Source: Caulobacteraceae bacterium
Lineage (GTDB): Bacteria; Pseudomonadota; Alphaproteobacteria; Caulobacterales; Caulobacteraceae
Length of the DNA: 64,000 nucleotides
Assembly: GCA_947475735.1 (NCBI GenBank)
Contig: CANJLQ010000015.1
Span: 1 to 64,000 of the forward strand
Reading direction: 5' to 3'
The notes beneath the pieces are model-generated. The model was not told the origin of the DNA. It did no database searches and saw only the letters and a program-made list of their open reading frames with translations. Positions within the stretch are counted from its first letter, which is position 1. Every line of letters starts with the position of its first letter. This document shows, in pieces, positions 8,784-16,281 of the stretch. A program made the position numbers and the translations under genes.

Positions 8784-9395
8784 TCATCCTCCGGTCCGCT
8801 TCTTGGCGATGTTGTCGCGACCCCTCGCCACCGGCGCGCTGAGAAGCGCCTGAGGCGTCGCCCCTTCGGGCAGGCCGATGTGAACCAGTTTCCAGTCGAA
8901 CGGCCCCTTGCGCTCGAAGGTGAAGATGGTGCGCGATCCGCCCTCGTCGGTGACCGCGAACCGGGCCAGGTTGATCCCCCAATAGGTCGGGCTGGGCCAA
9001 GGCGCGGCCTGGGTGTCCTCCGGCATCGTCGCGGTCGAGGCCACGGCGGCGTATCGCCCCTGGCCACGCATCAGACCGTCGATCGCGTCGGGTGTCAGGA
9101 AAGCATCAGGGTCCGGCCCGGCGGGCGCAGCGGCGTCCTCGAACTGGCGCCGCACCGCGCCGATCGGGTCTTCCATGAAGGACGGCGCGGGCGTCAGGGC
9201 CTCGGCCCGCCCCGACAGCTGCGGCCGCAGCGAGGCGCGCACCGCGTTGAAGTCTATCAACCGCGCCAGGCCCGCGACGTCGTCGGACTGCGCCGCCGAG
9301 CGGATGCCGAAAAACGCCACGGCCGGGGCCATGAAGAAGCTGACCACCGCCGCAACAAGGGCAAGCAGCAGCAGATTGCCGATGATCCGTTTCAC
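8784..9395 (-). CDS. DUF2939 family membrane-anchored protein (paralog 1)
   Basis: A 203-aa protein with an N-terminal membrane segment (IIGNLLLLALVAAVVSFFMAPAV), then LARLIDFNAVRASLRPQL and a C-terminal FERKGPFDWKLVHIGLP. These blocks match the next gene (8165-8734) in order and spacing, so the two arose by tandem duplication. Most of the chain is expected in the periplasm, anchored in the inner membrane. The role of DUF2939 is not known. Confidence 0.82.
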   Translation of the reverse strand: MKRIIGNLLLLALVAAVVSFFMAPAVAFFGIRSAAQSDDVAGLARLIDFNAVRASLRPQLSGRAEALTPAPSFMEDPIGAVRRQFEDAAAPAGPDPDAFLTPDAIDGLMRGQGRYAAVASTATMPEDTQAAPWPSPTYWGINLARFAVTDEGGSRTIFTFERKGPFDWKLVHIGLPEGATPQALLSAPVARGRDNIAKKRTGG

Positions 9396-9453
9396 GCGGT
9401 GGTCTCCCCTCCTCCGGTGCGAACCGCATCAATGCACGGTCGGAGGCTGCGCT

Positions 9454-9487
9454 CAAACGAAACCCCGCCGGAGAAGCTCCGACGGGG
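9454..9487 (-). terminator. Rho-independent terminator of icd
   Basis: Read on the minus strand: CCCCGTCGGA, loop GCTTC, TCCGGCGGGG, then TTTCGTTT. It lies about 80 bases after the icd stop, before the DUF2939 pair. Confidence 0.75.
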
Positions 9488-9566
9488 CTCGAAAGTTTCG
9501 ATCGGCGTTCGCTCAGCCCTTCCGTTTGGCTTGATCCGGGCGGAAAACCGCTCGCACTTTTCCTGA

Positions 9567-10787
9567 TCAGGCCAGCTCGGGCAGCGCGGCCTTCAGGTTC
9601 TCGGCGACCTTGTCGAGGAAGCCCTCGGTGGTCAGCCAGCCCTGCTGGTCGCCGACCAGAAGCGCCAGATCCTTGGTCATGTGACCGGCCTCGACCGTCT
9701 CGACCACCACCCGCTCCAGGGTCGCGGCGAAGGTCGCCAGTTCGGCGTTGTCGTCCAGCTTGGCCCGGTGGGCGAAGCCGCGCGTCCAGGCATAGATCGA
9801 GGCGATGGAGTTGGTCGAGGTCGCCTCGCCCTTCTGGTGCTGGCGATAGTGGCGGGTCACCGTGCCGTGGGCGGCCTCGGATTCCAGCACGCGGCCGTCC
9901 GGCGTCAGCAGGACCGAGGTCATCAGGCCCAGCGAGCCGAAGCCCTGCGCCACGACGTCGGACTGGACGTCGCCGTCGTAGTTCTTGCACGCCCAGACGA
10001 AGCCGCCCGACCATTTGATGGCGGCGGCCACCATGTCGTCGATCAGCCGGTGCTCATAGGTCAGACCGGCGGCCTTGAACTGGGTGGCGTAGTGTTCGTC
10101 GAACACGGCCTGGAAGATGTCCTTGAAGCGCCCGTCATAGGCTTTCAGGATCGTGTTCTTGGTCGACAGATAGACCGGATAGCCGCGCTGCAGGCCGAAG
10201 GCGAAGCTGGCGTGGGCGAAGTCGGTGATCGAATCGTCCAGGTTATACATGCCCATGGCGACGCCGGCCGAGGGGGCCTTGAACACCTCGTGTTCGATGA
10301 CCGTGCCGTCCTCGCCGACGAACTTCATTGTCAGGGTGCCGGCTCCCGGCATCAGGAAGTCGGTGGCCTTGTACTGGTCACCGAAGGCGTGGCGGCCGAC
10401 GACGATCGGCTGGGTCCAGCCGGGCACCAGGCGCGGCACGTTCTTGCAGATGATCGGCTCGCGGAAGACGACGCCGCCCAGGATGTTGCGGATCGTGCCG
10501 TTCGGCGACTTCCACATCTTCTTCAGGCCGAACTCGGCCACGCGGGCCTCGTCAGGCGTGATGGTGGCGCACTTCACGCCGACGCCGTGCTTCTGGATCG
10601 CCTTGGCTGCGTCGATCGTCACCTGATCGTCGGTGGCGTCGCGGTTCTCCATCGACAGGTCGTAGTAGTCGAGGTCGACGTCCAGGAACGGAAAGACCAG
10701 CTTGTCCTTGATCCATTGCCAGATGATGCGGGTCATCTCGTCGCCGTCGATGTCCACGATGGGATTGGCGACCTTGATCTTGGCCAT
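9567..10787 (-). CDS. icd: NADP-dependent isocitrate dehydrogenase
   Basis: This 406-aa enzyme oxidises isocitrate to 2-oxoglutarate and CO2 in the TCA cycle, producing NADPH. It starts [20 protein letters not shown], has the substrate loop KSPNGTIRN, the metal/substrate segment [17 protein letters not shown] and the cofactor region [12 protein letters not shown]. The length and N-terminus fit the homodimeric, eukaryote-like IDH class common in alphaproteobacteria rather than the E. coli class. ATG 10787 was chosen because the frame upstream shows no conserved sequence. It is single, with its own terminator, and divergent from the gene at 10976. Confidence 0.97.
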   Translation of the reverse strand: MAKIKVANPIVDIDGDEMTRIIWQWIKDKLVFPFLDVDLDYYDLSMENRDATDDQVTIDAAKAIQKHGVGVKCATITPDEARVAEFGLKKMWKSPNGTIRNILGGVVFREPIICKNVPRLVPGWTQPIVVGRHAFGDQYKATDFLMPGAGTLTMKFVGEDGTVIEHEVFKAPSAGVAMGMYNLDDSITDFAHASFAFGLQRGYPVYLSTKNTILKAYDGRFKDIFQAVFDEHYATQFKAAGLTYEHRLIDDMVAAAIKWSGGFVWACKNYDGDVQSDVVAQGFGSLGLMTSVLLTPDGRVLESEAAHGTVTRHYRQHQKGEATSTNSIASIYAWTRGFAHRAKLDDNAELATFAATLERVVVETVEAGHMTKDLALLVGDQQGWLTTEGFLDKVAENLKAALPELA

Positions 10788-10975
10788 GCGGCACTCGTCC
10801 TGTTCAGCGTTTGTCGGGAGGTGGCGGCGGTATAGCGAGCGCGGCGACGAGAGGCAAAGGGTCGCGGGTCGGCCGTTAACCCTGCCCGCAAAAAGCCATC
10901 TGCGGCCAAGCTGAACCCTGGCGCTCGCGACGGGTTCATCGCCTCGGAAGGGCAACTGCCCAAGAGACTGAGCCT

Positions 10976-11110
10976 ATGACTGAAGAGACCGAGGCGCTGG
11001 TCCGTCGCTGGATCCTGCGCTTCTGCGAGATGCCGGTTCTGATCGATCCGGAACTGATGCGCCGCGTGCTCGCTGATGCCGAGGCGAAACCTCCGGAGAC
11101 AGGCGGATGA
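10976..11110 (+). CDS. Small 44-aa protein, first gene of a coupled operon
   Basis: MTEETEALVRRWILRFCEMP... is a short, mostly helical soluble protein with no recognised domain. Its TGA stop overlaps the ATG of the DUF2945 gene (ATGA at 11107-11110), which strongly supports translation. A GGGCA-AC-TGCCC palindrome (10950-10961) sits just upstream in the gap shared with icd and may affect expression. Function unknown. Confidence 0.7.
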   Translation: MTEETEALVRRWILRFCEMPVLIDPELMRRVLADAEAKPPETGG

Positions 11111-11319
11111 CGGACAAGACCTTCAAGGCCCGCGACACGGTCAAATGGGACCACAGCCAGGGCACCACGACCGGCAAGGTGGTCAAGAAGCTGACCAGCC
11201 CGACTCAGATCAAGGGTCACAAGGTCGCTGCGTCCAAGGACAATCCGGAGTATCTGGTCGAGAGCGGCAAGACCGGTGCGCGCGCCGCGCACAAGCCGTC
11301 GGAGCTGAAGAAGGCGTGA
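11107..11319 (+). CDS. DUF2945 (hypervirulence-associated TUDOR) domain protein
   Basis: A 70-aa, lysine-rich protein: FKARDTVKWDHSQGTTTGKVVKK, then KAASKDNPEYLVESGKTG-type spacing and HKPSELKKA at the end, the pattern of DUF2945. The domain has an SH3/Tudor-like barrel of unknown ligand. It overlaps both neighbours (ATGA upstream, GTGA downstream), so the three genes form one translationally coupled unit ending in a flavoprotein oxidoreductase. Confidence 0.88.
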   Translation: MTDKTFKARDTVKWDHSQGTTTGKVVKKLTSPTQIKGHKVAASKDNPEYLVESGKTGARAAHKPSELKKA

Positions 11320-12218
11320 CCACCGTCGATGTCCTGGTCGTCGGCGCAGGCCCCGCGGGCCTGACGGCGGCGACCTATCTGACCCGGTTCCACCGCTCGG
11401 TGCTCGTCGCCGACGGCGGATCGCCGCGTGCGAGCTGGATCCCGCTCAGCCACAACATGCCGGGCTTTCCCGCCGGGATCACGGGAGACGCCATTCTGAA
11501 CCGGATGCGCGAGCAGGCGCTGGAATACGGCGCGGTGATCGAGCCCGGCCGGGTCGAGGCCCTGTCCTCGGCCGAGGGGGTTGTGCGGGCGCGCCTCGCC
11601 GATCGCGAGGTCCAGGCCCGGGCAGTGCTCCTGGCCACCGGCGTCGTCGACCATCACCCAGACCTGCCCGGCGTCGAACGGGCCGTGGAGCGCGCTCTGG
11701 TTCGCATCTGCCCGATCTGCGACGGCTATGAGGCCACCGACAAGACTGTCGCCGTCATCGGTCATTCCGACATGGGCGCGCGCGAGGCGGCCTTCCTGCG
11801 CACCTACACCGACCGTCTGACCCTGATCCACGTCGGCCCGCCCGGGGCCCTGACCGAGCGCGCGGCGCTGGCCGAGCTCGGCATCGACGTGGTCGAGACG
11901 CCGATCGAGACGGTGCGGATCGAGAACGACCGCGTCACCGCCTTCTGCTGGAATGGCCAGGACCGCGCTTTCGACCTGGTCTACTCCGCGCTCGGCACCT
12001 CGCCCAACGCCGAGCTCGCCCGGGCCTTGGGCGCACGCCTGGCCCAGGACGGCCGGCTGGAGGTCGACCTGCACCAGCGGACCAGCGTCCCCGGCCTGTG
12101 GGCCGCCGGAGACGTGGTGCGTGGCCTCAACCAGATCGCCGTGGCAACGGCCGAGGCCGCGGTCGCCGCCACCGACATCCACAACGCGCTCCGGCGCGCG
12201 GACGGCCTGACGCTCTAG
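11316..12218 (+). CDS. Thioredoxin-reductase-like NAD(P)/FAD oxidoreductase
   Basis: A 300-aa protein from GTG 11316 (overlaps the DUF2945 stop as GTGA). An N-terminal FAD-binding motif VVGAGPAGLTAATYL is followed by the redox-active pair CPICDG near residues 129-134, in the position of the thioredoxin reductase CxxC, and the FAD-closing motif GLWAAGDVVRGLNQIAVATAEAA. The second nucleotide-binding site is unusual (VIGHSDMGAREAAFL instead of a GGGxSA pattern), so cofactor preference is uncertain. It is too divergent to be called the housekeeping TrxB; such proteins may reduce other disulfides. Confidence 0.88.
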   Translation: MTTVDVLVVGAGPAGLTAATYLTRFHRSVLVADGGSPRASWIPLSHNMPGFPAGITGDAILNRMREQALEYGAVIEPGRVEALSSAEGVVRARLADREVQARAVLLATGVVDHHPDLPGVERAVERALVRICPICDGYEATDKTVAVIGHSDMGAREAAFLRTYTDRLTLIHVGPPGALTERAALAELGIDVVETPIETVRIENDRVTAFCWNGQDRAFDLVYSALGTSPNAELARALGARLAQDGRLEVDLHQRTSVPGLWAAGDVVRGLNQIAVATAEAAVAATDIHNALRRADGLTL

Positions 12219-12227
12219 GTCGAAGCC

Positions 12228-14096
12228 CTAGCTCGCCGGCCCCAGCCACGCGTCGCGGAACGCGGCCTGGGCATCCGTGAGGGTGCCGCCCGCCGTCTCG
12301 GCGCGAACCAGTTCGATGGCCGGATCGACCCCGAAGGTCAGGCGCGTGGTCTTGTCCACGCCCCGCTGGCGGTAGGCGATCTCGACCGTATCCCCCGGCT
12401 TGCGCGCCGCCACCACGGCGGCCCAGTCGGCGTCGGCGTTCATCTCGACCCCGTCGACCGAGACGATCTCGTCGCCCCGGCTCAGCCCCGCCTCGAACAG
12501 GGGAGAGCCCCGCGCCGGCACGTTGGTGACCAGCAGCGCCGTTCCGGTGGCGCGAATGGGCGGACCGCCGATCCAGGCCGCCTCGGGCCGCGCCGGCCGC
12601 ACCACCAGCCCCGCCTGGGCCAGCAGAGGCCCGAAGTCCGGCAGGGCGCTGGCCTCGATGTGCCGGGCAAAGAAGTCCTCGGCGAAGGCGGCGTCGCCCG
12701 TCACTTCGGCCAGGGCTGCGACCAGATCCTCGGGCGCATAGGGCCGCTCCGTCACCCCGTGCACCCGCCACATCCGGCGCATGTAGTCGTCCAGCGTCAC
12801 CCCCGGAAACCGCTGGCGCAGAGTCAGGTCCAGGGCCAGGGCGATGATCTGGCCATAGGGATAGTAGGAGGTGAAGATCGTCGGATTGGTCGGGTCGATC
12901 GCCGTGGCCGCGTCCACGAACGGGGCGCGCAGGCTCATCTCCTGCGGCGAGCCATAGGCCCGGCCCGGATTGTTGACGATGAAGCCCAGCGTACCGCCCA
13001 GATCGGCTAGGAAGCCGTCGATCGACTGTTCCCCCGCCCGCCGGATCGTCAGCGGCCCGTAGTAGCTGGTGAACCCTTCGGCGAACCACAGCGACGGCGT
13101 CGGATTGGCGTCGGTGAAGTCGAACGGCTCCAGCTCCGCCGGCCGGATCCGCTCCACGTTCCAGGCGTGGATAAACTCGTGGCTCAGGGTGCCCAGCTGG
13201 TCGAACTCGGCCTGGGCGAAGGAGCGGGTGTCGGTCAGGATGGTGGAGTTTCGATGCTCCATCCCGTCGCCGCTGACATAGGGCAGGTAGTCGGCGATGA
13301 AGGTGTAGGTCCCGAAATCGAAGTCCGGCACGTCGCCGAACACCGCGATCTGCTGATCGACCACCTTGCGCGCGCTGGCGGCGAACCGGTCCAGCTCGGC
13401 CTCGGTGCCCGCGTGATGCACGGCCAGACGAATGGTGCGCGGCGTGCCTGCGTCGTCCACCGTCCATTCGCGCACGGCATGGGCGCTGACCTCGGTCGGG
13501 CTGTCCATCAGATACTGCAGGTTCGGCGCGGTGAAGACGTAAGGGTCCTCGGTCGGCCGCAGCTGCGTCGCCACCCGCCAGTCCGGGGCCAGTGGCCGGA
13601 ACCGCACCGTGGCCGGCCGCGCCTCTTGCCCCTCGGCCCACATCAGGGAGGCGGGGATGTTCAGATGGGCGTGGGTGGCGTCGATCTGGGCATAGGTGCC
13701 GTCCGCCCGATCACCGAACAGGGTGTAGGTGATGCTGACCGTCCCGTCGTGGCCGGGGATGGTCCAGCCATAGGGATCGGTCCGCTCGATCGTCAGCGCC
13801 CGCCCCGCCCCGTCCACCGCCGAGACCGAATAGACGTTCTTGGCGAACTCGTGGATCGCATACCGCCCCGGCGAGGAACGGGACATGCGCACGCGCAGCG
13901 GCTCCGTTCCCACCTCCGTCCAGGTCACCGTGATCCGCGCCTCGTGATGCACGGCGTCGGCGAAGCTCAGGTCATACTGGACGGGTGCCTGCGGGGCCGC
14001 CGTCTGGGCCTGCGCCAGCCCCGACGACAGCGCCAGCATCGACGCCGCGAGGGCCAGGGCCACCTTCCGAATGAGCGTCACGCGCACGACGCTCAC
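12228..14096 (-). CDS. Secreted M61 family (glycyl) aminopeptidase with PDZ domain
   Basis: A 622-aa protein with a signal peptide (VALALAASMLALSSGLAQAQ). An N-terminal beta domain leads to the catalytic zinc motif HEFIHAWN near residue 303 with downstream WFAEGFTSYYG supplying the third ligand, then a C-terminal PDZ domain (about 515-590: SPLFEAGLSRGDEIVSVDG). This order is that of M61 peptidases, which trim N-terminal residues, preferring Gly/Ala. GTG 14096 was chosen because it overlaps the stop of the upstream DUF885 gene (GTGA); GTG 14087 is an alternative. The two exported peptidases are thus coupled and may act together on peptides in the periplasm. Confidence 0.9.
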   Translation of the reverse strand: MSVVRVTLIRKVALALAASMLALSSGLAQAQTAAPQAPVQYDLSFADAVHHEARITVTWTEVGTEPLRVRMSRSSPGRYAIHEFAKNVYSVSAVDGAGRALTIERTDPYGWTIPGHDGTVSITYTLFGDRADGTYAQIDATHAHLNIPASLMWAEGQEARPATVRFRPLAPDWRVATQLRPTEDPYVFTAPNLQYLMDSPTEVSAHAVREWTVDDAGTPRTIRLAVHHAGTEAELDRFAASARKVVDQQIAVFGDVPDFDFGTYTFIADYLPYVSGDGMEHRNSTILTDTRSFAQAEFDQLGTLSHEFIHAWNVERIRPAELEPFDFTDANPTPSLWFAEGFTSYYGPLTIRRAGEQSIDGFLADLGGTLGFIVNNPGRAYGSPQEMSLRAPFVDAATAIDPTNPTIFTSYYPYGQIIALALDLTLRQRFPGVTLDDYMRRMWRVHGVTERPYAPEDLVAALAEVTGDAAFAEDFFARHIEASALPDFGPLLAQAGLVVRPARPEAAWIGGPPIRATGTALLVTNVPARGSPLFEAGLSRGDEIVSVDGVEMNADADWAAVVAARKPGDTVEIAYRQRGVDKTTRLTFGVDPAIELVRAETAGGTLTDAQAAFRDAWLGPAS

Positions 14097-15925
14097 GCCG
14101 CCGCCTGCGCAGCGGTCCATTCCGTCATCACCCGCTCCAGCACCGTCAGCGGCACCCCGCCGGTGTTCATGCCCGCGTCGTGGAAGGCCTTGATGTCGAA
14201 CCGGTCGCCCAGAGCTCGCTGCGCATTGGCCCGCAGCTCGACCCATTTGATGTGGCCGACCTTGTAGGAACAGGCCTGACCCGGCCAGACGCAGTAGCGT
14301 TCGATCTCCGTCGTCACCGCGCTTTCGGCGTCGCCCAAGGCATCGACCATGAAGCGGATCGCCTCCTCGCGGCTCCACCGCTTGGCGTGCATGCCGCTGT
14401 CGACCACCAGACGCGTGGCCCGGAACATCAGCGACTGCAGATAGCCGATCTGACCCACGGGGTCGTTCTCATAGACCCCCATCTCGTCGGCGAGTTGTTC
14501 GGCATACAGAGCCCACCCTTCCGAATAAGCCGAGAAGCCCAGCACCTTCATCAACAGCGGCACGTCCTGCCGCTCCTGGGACAGGGCGATCTGGTGGTGA
14601 TGGCCCGGGGCCGCCTCGTGATAGGTCAGGGTCGGCAGCTGGAACTTCGGCCACTCCGCCGTGTCGCGCAGGTTGATGTAATAGGCGCCCGGTCGCGACC
14701 CATCCAGCGACGGGGCGTTGTAGTAGCCGCCGGGCGCGCCGGCCTCGATCGCCACGGGCACCCGCCGGATCTCGACGCCAGACTGCGGGATCCGCCCGAA
14801 ATACTGGGGCAGGCGCTGGGCCATTTCGGCCATCTGCGTATTCAGGTCGCGCAGAAGCTGTTCCTTGGCCTCGTCCGTGTTCGGATAGAGATACTGCGGG
14901 TCGTCCCCCAGCGCCGCGATGCGCGCCCCCACCGACCCCTGCGTCAGCCCCTGCGCCCGCAGGAGCACGTCCGCGCGCGCCGACAGCTCGGCCAGCTGCT
15001 CCAGCCCGATCTCATGGATCTCGTCGCCCGACAGATTGGTCGTGGTGTAGCTCTGGATCCCGAACCGGTAGAAGGCCTCGCCGTCCGGCAGCCGCCACAC
15101 GCCCGCGTCATGGGTCGCCCCGGCCTGCACCGCCCGCAGCGCCTCGGCCTGACGGCTCAGGGCCGGAAAGACGGCGCTGTTGACGATGGCCTCGGCGCGG
15201 CTGCCCCACTCGCCGGCAATCGACTTCTCGGCCGTCCGGCGCGCGACCGACTGGACCAGGGTGGTGGCCGACGCCCCGCCGCCCATCAGGGTGTCCATCT
15301 GCGCCAGGGTCTTGGCGATGACGAAGTCGGGCGGCACGGCCCCCGCCTCGAAATCCAGCCGCATCCGCTCGGTCTCCTGATCCAGCGCCGTGGCGAAGGC
15401 CGAGACCCGGCTCAGATAGGCCTCGGCGTCCTCGGCGGTGTCGATGGAATGGACGCTGTCCAGGAAGTCCGGGATCTGCTGATAGGTGCCTGTCAGCTGG
15501 CTGATCGTATAGGGGGCCGGCCCGAAGCTGTTGCCGCCGTAGGGAAAGGCATAGCCCGAGATCTGGGTGTCGCCGAACGCCTCCAGCGTATCGTACCAGA
15601 CGGCTTCGTCGGCGTTCAGCCCGGCGCGGTCCACGGCCTTCAATTCGGCGATATAGCCCCGGAAGGTTTCGCGATCCGCCAGAACCTTGGCCTGGGACCG
15701 GTCGTCGAGCCGCGCCTTCATCGCCGCGTTCGGCCCCTTGTCGAAGCCCAGCTGCGTCAGGGTCTCGGGCGAGGTCATCAGGGTTTCCTGCACCACCTTG
15801 TCCATCACGGCGCGCAGGGCGGCACCGGCCCCCTCGGCGGCTCGAGGCGCGGCCAGGGTCTGGCCGGACGCCATCAGCCCGGCCCCGGCGGCGGCGGTGA
15901 ACATCAGGCGACGACGATCGATCAT
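14093..15925 (-). CDS. Secreted (Tat-type) DUF885 family metalloprotein
   Basis: A 610-aa protein starting MIDRRRLMFTAAAGAGLMAS, a twin-arginine-like signal. The family metal motif HEAAPGHHH is near residues 433-441, followed by GFSAYSEGWALYAEQLADEMG. It is the paralog of the protein at 6289-8067, but that copy has a Sec-type signal. It is the first gene of a coupled pair with the M61 aminopeptidase. Upstream lies a type C repeat element and then the divergent putA. Confidence 0.88.
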   Translation of the reverse strand: MIDRRRLMFTAAAGAGLMASGQTLAAPRAAEGAGAALRAVMDKVVQETLMTSPETLTQLGFDKGPNAAMKARLDDRSQAKVLADRETFRGYIAELKAVDRAGLNADEAVWYDTLEAFGDTQISGYAFPYGGNSFGPAPYTISQLTGTYQQIPDFLDSVHSIDTAEDAEAYLSRVSAFATALDQETERMRLDFEAGAVPPDFVIAKTLAQMDTLMGGGASATTLVQSVARRTAEKSIAGEWGSRAEAIVNSAVFPALSRQAEALRAVQAGATHDAGVWRLPDGEAFYRFGIQSYTTTNLSGDEIHEIGLEQLAELSARADVLLRAQGLTQGSVGARIAALGDDPQYLYPNTDEAKEQLLRDLNTQMAEMAQRLPQYFGRIPQSGVEIRRVPVAIEAGAPGGYYNAPSLDGSRPGAYYINLRDTAEWPKFQLPTLTYHEAAPGHHHQIALSQERQDVPLLMKVLGFSAYSEGWALYAEQLADEMGVYENDPVGQIGYLQSLMFRATRLVVDSGMHAKRWSREEAIRFMVDALGDAESAVTTEIERYCVWPGQACSYKVGHIKWVELRANAQRALGDRFDIKAFHDAGMNTGGVPLTVLERVMTEWTAAQAAA

Positions 15926-15988
15926 GGCGGCTCTCCGAAAACAGGTTGGTCGCATTGGCCACCAAGTCGACAAGACGAGCAAGCGGCT

Positions 15989-16122
15989 TCTCCCTCCCCT
16001 TCATGGGGAGGGACCGCGAGCCGTAGGCGAGCGAGGGTGGGGCCCCGCTGTAAGTTCGCACCACACTTCCCCACCCGGGCTTCGCTACGCTCCGCCGTCC
16101 CTCCCCATGAAGGGGAGGGAGA
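15989..16122. repeat. Inverted-repeat element type C
   Basis: Arms are CTCCCTCCCCTTCATGGGGAGGGA (left) and TCCCTCCCCATGAAGGGGAGGGAG (right), with inner complementary blocks (GCGAGGGTGGGG / CCCCACCCGGGCTTCGC). It lies in the divergent gap between the DUF885 gene and putA, inside what should be promoter DNA. A solo arm occurs at 28490-28511. Confidence 0.85.
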
Positions 16123-16176
16123 AAAACGCACGCTCGCCAACCGACACGACCGATCCTGACGCAACCCGCCGTTACA

Positions 16177-16241
16177 GTGCGAACACGCCCGTGGGCTGTC
16201 CGCCACCGATCAGGATTTCGCACTATTCAGACGGTTCGCAC
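16177..16241. promoter_or_regulatory. Candidate operator cluster upstream of putA (GTTCGCAC repeats)
   Basis: GTGCGAAC at 16177-16184 is the exact inverse of GTTCGCAC at 16234-16241. A TTCGCAC copy at 16217-16223 stands 18 bases before the last site, and a further GTTCGCAC occurs at 16054-16061 within the type C element. The cluster ends 40 bases before the putA ATG. It could bind a proline-responsive or other regulator; none is encoded nearby. Confidence 0.4.
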
Positions 16242-16281
16242 CATCTTTCCCCTCGCCCGAGCCAGGCCTAAGAGACGGCCC

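Noticed and set aside
10950..10961. GGGCA-AC-TGCCC palindrome as an operator for icd or the 44-aa gene
   Set aside because: The 5-bp arms with a 2-base centre are short enough to arise by chance in GC-rich DNA, and it is not repeated nearby.
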